NCBI GenBank assembly: GCA_902614395.1
Contig: CACMKW010000003.1
Span: forward strand, 1-36,473
DNA from: an uncultured Alphaproteobacteria bacterium
GTDB lineage: Bacteria > Pseudomonadota > Alphaproteobacteria > HIMB59 > GCA-002718135
DNA length: 36,473 nucleotides
Direction: 5' to 3'
The stretch's first letter is position 1; each line of letters begins with the position of its first letter. Position numbers and translations under genes: made by a program. This document shows, in pieces, positions 7,947 to 16,575 of this stretch. The notes under the pieces are model-generated. The model saw only the letters and a program-made list of their open reading frames with translations, was not told the DNA's origin and ran no database searches.

Positions 7947-9372
7947 ATACTAAATTACTTAAAAAATTTACAAATGTAACTTTTTTAATTTGATTTATAT
8001 TATTAAGAATATTTTTTTCTAAATTTAATTTTTGATAATCACTTAAATTAAAAATATTTTTTTGATGAAGCAAATTTTGAACAAAAGTTTCTTTGTCATT
8101 CTCATAAGTATTTATTATAAATTCTTTATTTAAATCAGATAAGTTACTTTTATTATTAACTATCATATGTTGTAAAAAAAGAATCCATGATGTGATGATT
8201 GCATCAATATATGGTGTTTTATTTTTATTTTTTTTATAGGTATCTAATAATCTTATAGGAATTTTTAGTGATCCGTCCATTGCAATACGAATTAATTTAT
8301 CCTCAATATATGGATTTTTAAAACGCCTTAAGACTTCATTTTTATAATTTTTGATATCAAAATTATCTTTGTTTTCAAAAGTTGGAAGAACCTCTAGATC
8401 TAGAAATTGAGATATAAAGTTGAAACAGATTTTGTCAGCCATTGCCTCATGAACATGAGTATGACCCAATAATATTCCTATGTAAGCTAAAGAAGAATGA
8501 GCTCCATTCAAAATTTTTAGTTTGATATTTTCATAGAAGTTAATATTTTCAACAAAACTTATATTTTTATTATTTAGTATTTTTTTAAGTGCTTCATTAT
8601 CAGATTGAATATACCAGTCTCTATATGGTTCAGTGACAACAATAGAATTATCTTCATAAGGAATATTAAAAAATTTTGAATTCTTATTGTTATTAGGAAC
8701 AATTCCATCTATCATGGTTAAAGGGAATTCTACATTAGAGAGAAACCATTTTAAGCATTCAGGATATATTTTAGTTAAAAATTCATATATTAAATTCTTA
8801 AGAATATTACTGTTTTTACTTAAATTATCACAACTCATAATAATTATTTTTTCTTTATTTAATTTAAATCTTTGAATTAACCCAAAAGAGATATGACCAA
8901 TAACCGTATTCAGGTTTTTATTTTCTAAATCATTTATTATATCCTTTGAATAATTTAATTTTTTATCTTTATCAAAATGGTATCCTTTTTCAGTGACAGT
9001 TAAAGTAATTAATTTTACATCTTTAGATGCAATTAAATTTCTAATTTCTATTTTATCTTTTTTTCCAAATAATATTTTTTTTATTGGATTTAGAATTTTT
9101 ATTTCTTTAAAATCTTTTGATATCCTCACTAATGTATAAAGATAATCTTGTTTAATTAACTTTAAGTTAATCTCATTTGATCTTAAATTAACACCAATAA
9201 TTGAAATATTTTGATTATTTTCTAAAAGCTCATGAATATATAACGCTTGATGAGCGCGATGAAAATTTCCAACTCCAAAATGTAAAATGCAATTCTTTTT
9301 TTTTTCTATATCATAAGTCGGAAAAGATTGTTCTGTCAAAAAATTTGTATTTATATTTTTTCTTAATTGCAT
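7939..9372 (-). CDS. uxuB: Fructuronate reductase / mannitol dehydrogenase-family oxidoreductase
   Basis: NAD-dependent long-chain polyol dehydrogenase family, 477 residues, near the usual 480-490. The nucleotide-binding motif HFGVGNFHRAHQA is at 31-43. The catalytic region has the family pattern in LKILNGAHSSLAYIG, with the Lys and the Asn-x-x-His, followed by GHTHVHEAMAD. Family members reduce fructuronate or tagaturonate, or oxidise mannitol. The neighbouring uxaC-like and uxuA genes make D-fructuronate to D-mannonate the best call. It is the last gene of the minus-strand operon that starts with the sugar importer, 50 bases after the uxaC-like stop. The protein is very rich in Lys, Asn and Ile. 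Confidence 0.87.
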   Translation of the reverse strand: MQLRKNINTNFLTEQSFPTYDIEKKKNCILHFGVGNFHRAHQALYIHELLENNQNISIIGVNLRSNEINLKLIKQDYLYTLVRISKDFKEIKILNPIKKILFGKKDKIEIRNLIASKDVKLITLTVTEKGYHFDKDKKLNYSKDIINDLENKNLNTVIGHISFGLIQRFKLNKEKIIIMSCDNLSKNSNILKNLIYEFLTKIYPECLKWFLSNVEFPLTMIDGIVPNNNKNSKFFNIPYEDNSIVVTEPYRDWYIQSDNEALKKILNNKNISFVENINFYENIKLKILNGAHSSLAYIGILLGHTHVHEAMADKICFNFISQFLDLEVLPTFENKDNFDIKNYKNEVLRRFKNPYIEDKLIRIAMDGSLKIPIRLLDTYKKNKNKTPYIDAIITSWILFLQHMIVNNKSNLSDLNKEFIINTYENDKETFVQNLLHQKNIFNLSDYQKLNLEKNILNNINQIKKVTFVNFLSNLVFK

Positions 9373-9422
9373 ATTGTTAAATAAAATATACTTTAAGTAA
9401 AGATGATCAATATAATTTATAT

Positions 9423-10625
9423 CTAACTTAAATTTAGAAAATTTTGACTATTTTTAAAAAAGAGTTTAGATACATCATCACTAATTTGATTTTCAGAAAT
9501 TTTAAAATTTTTTAACTGAATAGCATTATAATGATTATATAAGACCTCACTTAATAATACTTTAAAATGAAACCATTTATAAATTAATTGATCTGTCACT
9601 CTTGCATCAGAGTGCTGTGGAATAAAATTTAATCCTAATAATTCAATTCTTAAATTTAAAATTAGTTTAATTAAACTGGGTTGGTTCATAAACCACCAAA
9701 AACCATAAATTTTAAGGTTCTGATGTTTTCTTGCTAACACCGTTAATTCATGTTGATCATTTAAAGATAAACATGAACAAAGTATTTTATTATTTGGATA
9801 TTCGTTACATATTTCACTAAGATTATTTAAATCAACTTTGTCTATACCATCTCCTGCAAGCAGAAATTCTTTATTAACTTGTCTTTTAACACCTAATAAT
9901 AAAGATAAAGAAATATTTTTTCTTTCAAGCCATTTTAAAATATCTGGTACAAATCTATTTTTTAAAAAAGATTTTAATTGTAAATTATTTAAGGACAATG
10001 CAGCATAAACAGGTTTAGATTCTAAATACACTTTTTCTAGATATTTAATTATTAAATCATTTTCGTTTTCAAAATGATCAATATTTTTTTTACAAATATC
10101 TAAACATTTATCAAAATTGATAAGTATGTCATCCAAGCGAAGTGAAGCTAGGTATTTTTTTGTATCCCATTTCTTGTTGTTAAATAATTGCCATTCAGAT
10201 TTATCAAATGGGTTGTTAGTCATTACAACTTTAGAGATTTTACTGATTTTAAATATTTGTGAATCAGTTAAATTTAGTTTGGAATATTCATTATTTATTT
10301 CATCAAATGACTTTGACATATAGTCAATCGATAACTGTGACAAAATTGTTAGTACACCCTTACAGGCTTCAGAAATAGGTGTTCTTTTCCTAAATAATTC
10401 TTCCCAAATTATGTTTGATTTTTCTTTATTTGTTAATCTATAAAATTTTTTTATATTTATGTTTGTTGTTGTGAATAATTCTGCAATTAAATAATGATAA
10501 TTTAAAACTTCAGTTAAACCTGAAAGATGATATTTTTTAAAATCAGCTGGAAAAAGATGGGTATGAATATCAAAAATCTCAGTTTCATTAACAATCTTAT
10601 TTATAGTTTGTTTTAAATTTTTCAT
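9423..10625 (-). CDS. uxaC: Uronate (glucuronate) isomerase, divergent short form
   Basis: Amidohydrolase-fold isomerase that converts D-glucuronate to D-fructuronate. The metal motif FDIHTHLFP gives His21 and His23. The family-like LSGLTEVLNYHYLIAE and IWEELFRKRTPISEACKG follow, and QHSDAR near residue 340 parallels the late Asp-Ser-Arg block of UxaC. At 400 residues it is about 70 shorter than E. coli UxaC, and it resembles a separate shorter branch often labelled only as amidohydrolase or glucuronate isomerase. Sitting between the GH31 gene (5-base gap) and uxuB strongly supports the uronate role. Its exact sugar acid (glucuronate, galacturonate or another) remains open. Confidence 0.75.
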   Translation of the reverse strand: MKNLKQTINKIVNETEIFDIHTHLFPADFKKYHLSGLTEVLNYHYLIAELFTTTNINIKKFYRLTNKEKSNIIWEELFRKRTPISEACKGVLTILSQLSIDYMSKSFDEINNEYSKLNLTDSQIFKISKISKVVMTNNPFDKSEWQLFNNKKWDTKKYLASLRLDDILINFDKCLDICKKNIDHFENENDLIIKYLEKVYLESKPVYAALSLNNLQLKSFLKNRFVPDILKWLERKNISLSLLLGVKRQVNKEFLLAGDGIDKVDLNNLSEICNEYPNNKILCSCLSLNDQHELTVLARKHQNLKIYGFWWFMNQPSLIKLILNLRIELLGLNFIPQHSDARVTDQLIYKWFHFKVLLSEVLYNHYNAIQLKNFKISENQISDDVSKLFFKNSQNFLNLS

Positions 10626-10630
10626 ACAAA

Positions 10631-13018
10631 TTATTTTTTGATTTTATAGTTATAAGATTTTTTTTTAAAATAGTTCAAACAATTTTTTAAAATTAAATCA
10701 TAAGAGTTTGGATACTTTAATATAATTTGTTCTTTCTGTATTTTTCCTTTTCCCTCTAAACTAAATAAAAGTGATATTTTATTTTTTTTAAATTTAATTA
10801 CAGGTGTTAAAATCAAATTTTTATTAATTTCATAATCTATTGTTTTTCCGTCATCGAAAATTAATGGTAAATTTTTTTGTTTAAAAGAGATATCAATTAA
10901 AGAAGGAAAAATTACTATTTCCTTTATTGGAGCTAAATGAGGTTCGTAAAAATTTATTTTTAATTTGGGTATTACTGTGCCACCTCTAATAATTATAGGT
11001 AATTTATTGATCGGTGCATTTATATTTACCCATCCACCATTAGAAATGAATTTTAAATTAAAATAATCAAACCAACCTTCATTACAAAGAGGAAGGAAAA
11101 CTTTTACTCTATTTCTATTTTTTACTAAAACAGGAGCTACAATAATTCTTTCATTTATAGAAAAAACTTCTTCTTGTTCAAAATGTTCTTTCTCTGGAAA
11201 ATCTAAAAATAATGGCCTTATTACTGGCTCACCTTCTTTATAAAAACGCCATATCGCTGAATAAAGAATTGGCAGTAGTTGATATCGTAATTGAATTAAT
11301 TTTGTAACTGTTGGAATTGTATCATTATATAACCATGGTAAATTAGTATTACTTAGATTAAGTATATTCTTATTCTTATTTTTATTTTGTTTTTTGGTAT
11401 TTGGCTTCCATGAATTCATATGAAATCGAGGATGAAATAACATGAGTTGAAAAGAACGTATCATTAATTCTCTTGAAGTTTTTTTACCAGTAAACCCACC
11501 TATATCATGTCCAAAAAATCCAATTCCAGACAGAGAGAGGCCTAACCCTATAGATGCACTCCACTTTAGTGAATGCCAAGATGTATTGTTATCGCCTGTC
11601 CATGTTTCTACATAACGTTGAATTCCTAATGTGCCAGATCTAGTAACTCCATGATTTCTTATTCTTGGATAGTAGTTTCTTGTAGCTTGAGAGCTAGCCT
11701 TAGACATTAAGATAGCTTGTAACGGTAGCAACGAATTTGTTTTAACTTTTTTATTTAAATATAATGAATAAGCATCTTTGCCTTCTAGATCATATTCATT
11801 GTTGTCATTCCAAATTGTATCAAAACCATTTGATAATATATATTTTGTAACATATTTTTTCCACCAAGTGGCTCCTGTTTTTTTAGTAAAATCAATTATA
11901 CTCGCAGTTTCATCCCAAAATTGAATTACAAGAGGTTTATTATTATTGTCTGATATAAAAATTTTCTCCTTTACTGCTTGTTTATAAATTGGGTGTGAAG
12001 TTAATATTGCTGGTTTTAAATTGGCTGTAAGATGTATACCGAATTGTTTAATTTTATGTAAAAATAATTTAGGTTCAGAAAATTTTTTTTTATTCCATTT
12101 AAACATATATCTTTTCTTACCATGCAAAGTATATCCAGAACCAAAGTGCAAACTACTTAATGGAATTTTTAATTCTTTACATTTATTTAAAAATTCTAAG
12201 TACAAATTTTGTGAATTTTCATCGTCAGCAATTTCCATAGAAGAAAATTGAAAACCTAAACTCCATTTTGGTGGAAAATATCTTGGACCAATAAAATTAT
12301 TAAGAGAAGAAATAATAGAATGTTTATTATTTAAAAATATAAAAAGTTGAATTCCTTTATTTTGGAAATTTGCATATCTATAAGGATGATGATAATTTGA
12401 ATGTTCACTTCCTAAATCAACAACACCATAACTTAAAGTATTATATAAAAGTCCATAATCACAATTTCTATTATTTTTATTTATTATGTATAACCAAGGA
12501 AAAGATTTATAGAGAGGATCACTTTTTTCTCCATTATAACCCAGTGCATCTTTTTGAGATAATATATATCTTCTATATGATTTTTCTAAATTACCAGTTT
12601 TCTCACCAAGACCATAAATATTATTATAAGAATATCTATTTTGATAATGAGTTGTCTCATTTTTCTCTTCATTCCAATACCAAGAACCAGTTTCTCTATC
12701 AGAGCAGATTTCTTGCCAATTATTTCTAATTTTTCTATAAACTGTTATTCGAAAAGGATTATCATGAACATTTATTTTAGTAAGTTGTGATTTAATTACA
12801 TAATAGTTTTTATATTTTGAGACATTTGTATTTTCATAAATATGATTTTTTTCATTAATTATTTTTGGTAAAACTTTTTTATTATTTTTATCAAATAATT
12901 CAAAGTTAATAATATTATCATTTGATATTGCAATATAAAATCCCCAATTATGCTCTAAATTAAATAGGACGTTTTTTTTAAATACTTTACAACTTAAAAT
13001 TTTATCAAATTTTTTCAA
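10631..13018 (-). CDS. Glycoside hydrolase family 31 alpha-glycosidase
   Basis: Retaining alpha-glycosidase of 795 residues with the GH31 plan: N-terminal beta-sandwich (YNNIYGLGEKTGNL near 131-144), TIM barrel from about 245, and C-terminal beta domains with IIRGGTVIP. The catalytic nucleophile is Asp405 in IWNDNNEYD, and the acid/base is Asp476 in TWTGDNNTSW. GHDIGGF at 503-509 is also diagnostic. There is no signal peptide, so it works in the cytoplasm on imported sugars. The WNDNNE nucleophile context differs from the ADFGE context of sulfoquinovosidases and fits alpha-glucosidase-type branches. The ATG overlaps the ATPase stop by 4 bases (ATGA). The aglycone is unknown; the following uronate genes suggest that a glucuronic acid is present in the substrate. 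Confidence 0.88.
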   Translation of the reverse strand: MKKFDKILSCKVFKKNVLFNLEHNWGFYIAISNDNIINFELFDKNNKKVLPKIINEKNHIYENTNVSKYKNYYVIKSQLTKINVHDNPFRITVYRKIRNNWQEICSDRETGSWYWNEEKNETTHYQNRYSYNNIYGLGEKTGNLEKSYRRYILSQKDALGYNGEKSDPLYKSFPWLYIINKNNRNCDYGLLYNTLSYGVVDLGSEHSNYHHPYRYANFQNKGIQLFIFLNNKHSIISSLNNFIGPRYFPPKWSLGFQFSSMEIADDENSQNLYLEFLNKCKELKIPLSSLHFGSGYTLHGKKRYMFKWNKKKFSEPKLFLHKIKQFGIHLTANLKPAILTSHPIYKQAVKEKIFISDNNNKPLVIQFWDETASIIDFTKKTGATWWKKYVTKYILSNGFDTIWNDNNEYDLEGKDAYSLYLNKKVKTNSLLPLQAILMSKASSQATRNYYPRIRNHGVTRSGTLGIQRYVETWTGDNNTSWHSLKWSASIGLGLSLSGIGFFGHDIGGFTGKKTSRELMIRSFQLMLFHPRFHMNSWKPNTKKQNKNKNKNILNLSNTNLPWLYNDTIPTVTKLIQLRYQLLPILYSAIWRFYKEGEPVIRPLFLDFPEKEHFEQEEVFSINERIIVAPVLVKNRNRVKVFLPLCNEGWFDYFNLKFISNGGWVNINAPINKLPIIIRGGTVIPKLKINFYEPHLAPIKEIVIFPSLIDISFKQKNLPLIFDDGKTIDYEINKNLILTPVIKFKKNKISLLFSLEGKGKIQKEQIILKYPNSYDLILKNCLNYFKKKSYNYKIKK

Positions 13019-14037
13019 GATGTTAGAGCAATACCATCTTTATCAAACCAATGAGCATCATCTAGTTTAAACCCAACCTTAATTGTTTGATTGGCATGAA
13101 TATCAGTTTGATAATTAAGTTTTATTGAAATTTTTTGTTCACCTGAGGTTGTTCCATACAAAAAACTATCAGAACCTAATTGCTCAACAGTTTCAACATT
13201 TAGTGATAACGAATTTTCGTCTTTAATTGATAGATGTTCAGGTCTTATTCCAAGACTTGTAGAGTTAGACGGTGCTATTTCTTTTAAAGAATTTGGAAGA
13301 TAGTCAAATTGTATAAAATTCATTTTTGGTGAACCAATAAAACCAGCTACAAACTTATTAGATGGTTTGTTATATAATTCTAAAGGTGCTCCAACTTGCT
13401 CAATAATACCGTCATTCATTACAACGATTTTATCAGCCATTGTCATTGCTTCTACTTGATCATGAGTTACGTAAATCATAGTATTACCTAATCTTGCATG
13501 TAATGCTTTTAACTCAACTCGTGTTGCAACTCTAAGTTCAGCATCTAAATTAGAAAGGGGTTCATCAAATAAGTATATTGATGGTTCTCTTACAATTGCT
13601 CTGCCAATTGCAACTCGTTGTTTTTGACCGCCAGATAATTGGCCTGGTTTTCTCTGTAAATATTCTTCCATTCTAAGTAGTCTTGCAGCTTCTAAAATAC
13701 GTTTATCAATTTCATCTACTTCCATTTTTAAGTTTTCCAGTCCAAAAGCTAAATTTTGTCTAACACTCATATGAGGATACAAAGCATAGGATTGAAAAAC
13801 CATTGCTAAACCTCTTCTTGCTGCAGAAATATTATTTACGACTTGTTCATCGATTAAAATATCACCCTTTGTAATCTGTTCTAATCCAGCAATCATTCTT
13901 AATAATGTAGATTTGCCACACCCTGATGGGCCTACTAATACACAAAACTCTCCATTATTAATAAATAAATCAATGCCGTGAATTACTTCCAAGTTTCCAT
14001 AATTTTTTCTTACTTGTTTTAATTCTAAAGTTGCCAT
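13015..14037 (-). CDS. ABC sugar importer ATPase (MalK/UgpC/AglK-like)
   Basis: ATP-binding subunit of a CUT1 carbohydrate importer, 340 residues. Walker A GPSGCGKS is at 36-43, the signature LSGGQ at 134-138, Walker B IYLFDEP at 154-160 and the switch His at 192 (YVTHDQ). The C-terminal part after about residue 235 is the MalK-type regulatory/TOBE domain, with LGIRPEHL. It sits 2 bases after the AglG-like permease gene and overlaps the GH31 gene by 4 bases, so it is in the same operon. Such ATPases can serve more than one importer, so it may also energise other permeases. Confidence 0.93.
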   Translation of the reverse strand: MATLELKQVRKNYGNLEVIHGIDLFINNGEFCVLVGPSGCGKSTLLRMIAGLEQITKGDILIDEQVVNNISAARRGLAMVFQSYALYPHMSVRQNLAFGLENLKMEVDEIDKRILEAARLLRMEEYLQRKPGQLSGGQKQRVAIGRAIVREPSIYLFDEPLSNLDAELRVATRVELKALHARLGNTMIYVTHDQVEAMTMADKIVVMNDGIIEQVGAPLELYNKPSNKFVAGFIGSPKMNFIQFDYLPNSLKEIAPSNSTSLGIRPEHLSIKDENSLSLNVETVEQLGSDSFLYGTTSGEQKISIKLNYQTDIHANQTIKVGFKLDDAHWFDKDGIALTS

Positions 14038-14039
14038 AA

Positions 14040-15479
14040 TTATTTAATTCCTGTGTTAGCGATGCCAGTAGTAATATATCGTTGTAGAAAAACAAACACT
14101 AAAGTCGTTGGTATAAGACTGACAACTGTCATTGCCAATCTGTAATGCTCTTGAGCTACATATTCACCTTGAAAATCTAGAAGACATAATTGAATAGTAT
14201 ATGCAGTTTTTGTAGTTGATACTGCTATCATTGGTAAAATTAAATCGTTCCATCTCCAAATAATTGATAAGATTGCAAGAACTGCTATTGCTGGTAATGC
14301 GAGTGGAAAAACTATTCTCCAATAAATACTCCATTCACTAGCAGCATCCATTCTTGCAGCTTCAAGAAGTTCGTCTGGAATAGTTAACATATATTGCCGT
14401 AACATAAATACACCAGTAGGGGTTGCGGCTCCGGGTATAATAACTCCCCATAAAGTTCCATTTAAGCCAGTCACAGAAACCATTTTAAATATACCAACAA
14501 TTAAAACCGAAGCTGGAACCATTAGAGTTGCGAGAATAATAATGAAAAATATTATTTGTCCATTGAATTTATATTTTGACAAAGCAAATGCTGCCATTGA
14601 ATTTATTAAAACCGTGATAATTGTTGCAATAATTGTTACAAAAACTGAATTGTTCAAACACTTGATTGCATCAAAACTCATACCTCTTACATTATTTGTT
14701 AAAGGGTCAGAATAATTAATCCAAGAAGGTCGAAGTTTTTTATTAACGATTATATCTTCAGTAGGAATCTTAACAATACCACCCTGAGGATTTGAAATCA
14801 GCCTAGCATTAACAGTATCTTTATTTGTGTTTAATCTGCTTACTGAATATTCCTCAATTTCATTAGTTTCTGTATTTTTTGCTGAAATTAAAATTTGAGA
14901 GGTAAATCCATTAGGCTTATAAGGCTTTAAACCAAGAAATTCTGATAAAAGTCTAACTTCCTCCTCATTTAAATTTATTAAATATTCTTCGGGATTATAT
15001 TCTTTTTTTGCATCAGGAAACATACTTGGATATTTTATTAACCACTCAGGAAAATTTTTTTCTTCGATAAGTTCCTTGGCATGATCAGAAACTAATCCTA
15101 AATGAGTTCTTAAAGCGTAATATTCTTTGCCTTCAAATTTTGAAATGAAAAGATTAGGGTCATTAACTTCTTTTTTATCTTCATCTCTCAATTCATTCCA
15201 ATATATTACCCAATCTGGAAGATCTTTAATTATAAAAATTTCCTTTCCATCTGGCCCGAAAACTGTTGCTCTTACAACTCTGTCATAATCTAAAGGCAAT
15301 AAGTTAGTATCTAATTTTTGAAGTAAAAATTGAGATTTTATAGAATTTAATAGTAACCACAATACAGGTAAGAAAATAATTAGAAATCCTAAAAAAAGAT
15401 AAAGATAAGCAATCCAATCAATAAAAGAAAGTTTATTTTTTCCATGGGTTCTCGAAAAAAATTTGATTACAGCGCTCAA
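14040..15479 (-). CDS. ABC sugar importer permease with large insertion (AglG/MalG-like)
   Basis: Inner-membrane permease of the CUT1 family, 479 residues where plain MalG-like proteins have about 280. One transmembrane helix (about 22-46) is followed by a soluble, charged segment of about 220 residues (50-272), then the usual five-helix core from about 275. The EAA loop that docks the ATPase is at about 369-395 (DELLEAARMDAASEW). Alpha-glucoside AglG permeases also carry an insertion between the first helix and the core, which supports the assignment, but this one seems larger. The insertion is expected in the periplasm next to the binding protein. Start and upstream stop overlap by 4 bases. 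Confidence 0.88.
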   Translation of the reverse strand: MSAVIKFFSRTHGKNKLSFIDWIAYLYLFLGFLIIFLPVLWLLLNSIKSQFLLQKLDTNLLPLDYDRVVRATVFGPDGKEIFIIKDLPDWVIYWNELRDEDKKEVNDPNLFISKFEGKEYYALRTHLGLVSDHAKELIEEKNFPEWLIKYPSMFPDAKKEYNPEEYLINLNEEEVRLLSEFLGLKPYKPNGFTSQILISAKNTETNEIEEYSVSRLNTNKDTVNARLISNPQGGIVKIPTEDIIVNKKLRPSWINYSDPLTNNVRGMSFDAIKCLNNSVFVTIIATIITVLINSMAAFALSKYKFNGQIIFFIIILATLMVPASVLIVGIFKMVSVTGLNGTLWGVIIPGAATPTGVFMLRQYMLTIPDELLEAARMDAASEWSIYWRIVFPLALPAIAVLAILSIIWRWNDLILPMIAVSTTKTAYTIQLCLLDFQGEYVAQEHYRLAMTVVSLIPTTLVFVFLQRYITTGIANTGIK

Positions 15480-16531
15480 AGTTTAACCTGCCTTCTAGTC
15501 AAATAAAATTGTAGTAATGATAAAAGAATTAACAATAAAGCAACTAGTAAAGATGCCATGGCAGCAATGCCTAATCCAAAAGTCGTTTTCTGACCTCTTA
15601 AACCAGCTGTTTCAAAAATGTATGAAACTAATGAAATCCAGCCAACTTGTAATGCAAATAATTCTTCGAAAGCCTGAAAAGCTTTAATTAAAGATAAAAC
15701 TGTAACAACTAAAAGAATAGGCATTAAAAGAGGAAGGGTAATTCTCCAAAATGCCCTCTGATCTGATGTTCCATCCATTTCTGCAGCTTCATATAAATCT
15801 TTTGGAATTGATTGTAAGCCAGCTAATAAAATTAACATATAAAATCCTAAGTGAGCCCAAGTATAAATAAATACTGACCAAAACATTGTCCATGAAGGAT
15901 CTGTTAACCATTGAATAGGTTGGTCAATCCAATTCCATTCCATTAAAGTTTGAGACAATAATCCTTGTCTTTTTAGAATTAAAGTCCAAAGAAAAGCAAC
16001 TACGACTGGGCTAAGCATGACTGGATAAAAGTATACGGCTCGCCAAAAAGCTCTTCCTACTATTTCTCTATTGAGAACAACTGCTGTTATTAATGCTACC
16101 ACGATCATTATAGGAACTTGAAATAAGACAAATATGAATGTATCTGCTATTGAAGCTTTAAACTTATCATCCTCCATATTTTCAATACCGGTGTCAATTT
16201 GTGTTTCTAAAATTATTCTAGATAAATTATCTGAGCCAGAGTAATCTCTTGAAGAAAAGTTTATACTTTCTCCATCGGTTACCGAAAATCCAAAATTCAT
16301 AAAAAGTGGTAAAAAAGTAAAAAGACCAAAAATTAATATGTTAGGAAATAAAAACAAGTATGGTAAACTTTTTGTACCACTTAGTCTTTGTGCTAATTCT
16401 ATTGGCCATCCAATAACAGACATGAGTCTAGAAATATTACCAATGACCCCTTTGGATAGTAAAAATCCAATAAACAAATAAATAAATATTACAAAATACC
16501 AGTAGTTAAAATTTAATATATTTTCAGACAT
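15476..16531 (-). CDS. ABC sugar importer permease (AglF/MalF-like)
   Basis: Partner inner-membrane permease, 351 residues. An extra hydrophobic N-terminal helix (about 9-27) precedes the typical LFLFPNILIFGLFTFLPLF helix near 57-77. The EAA loop LYEAAEMDGTSDQRAFW lies near 243-259. It continues the operon towards the AglG-like gene with a 4-base ATGA overlap. No good Shine-Dalgarno sequence precedes the ATG; instead a 12-bp stem hairpin ends 9 bases upstream, so ribosome access may be limited compared with the binding protein gene. Confidence 0.9.
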   Translation of the reverse strand: MSENILNFNYWYFVIFIYLFIGFLLSKGVIGNISRLMSVIGWPIELAQRLSGTKSLPYLFLFPNILIFGLFTFLPLFMNFGFSVTDGESINFSSRDYSGSDNLSRIILETQIDTGIENMEDDKFKASIADTFIFVLFQVPIMIVVALITAVVLNREIVGRAFWRAVYFYPVMLSPVVVAFLWTLILKRQGLLSQTLMEWNWIDQPIQWLTDPSWTMFWSVFIYTWAHLGFYMLILLAGLQSIPKDLYEAAEMDGTSDQRAFWRITLPLLMPILLVVTVLSLIKAFQAFEELFALQVGWISLVSYIFETAGLRGQKTTFGLGIAAMASLLVALLLILLSLLQFYLTRRQVKL

Positions 16532-16540
16532 TAATTTAAC

Positions 16541-16565
16541 TAAGGCCGATTTTAAATCGGCCTTA
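16541..16565 (-). terminator. Perfect 12-bp hairpin between binding-protein and permease genes (probable mRNA processing/attenuation site)
   Basis: TAAGGCCGATTT and AAATCGGCCTTA form a perfect 12-bp inverted repeat around one base. This is a rare G+C-rich island in A+T-rich DNA. It lies in the 44-base gap after the binding-protein stop (16576) and before the permease ATG (16531). No strong run of T follows in the minus direction, so it is more likely a stem that protects the 3' end of the upstream message or causes partial termination than a full terminator. Confidence 0.75.
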
Positions 16566-16575
16566 GAGTTAAAAT

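Noticed and set aside
12370..12729. 119-codon plus-strand frame inside the GH31 gene
   Set aside because: It is antisense to a well-supported gene, has a biased His/Tyr/Phe composition and no recognisable domain.
10631..13018. GH31 enzyme as a sulfoquinovosidase, which would complete a sulfoquinovose pathway
   Set aside because: The nucleophile context is WNDNNE rather than the ADFGE type of YihQ, and I cannot see the sulfonate-binding Arg/Trp/Tyr set. A plain alpha-glycosidase branch fits better.
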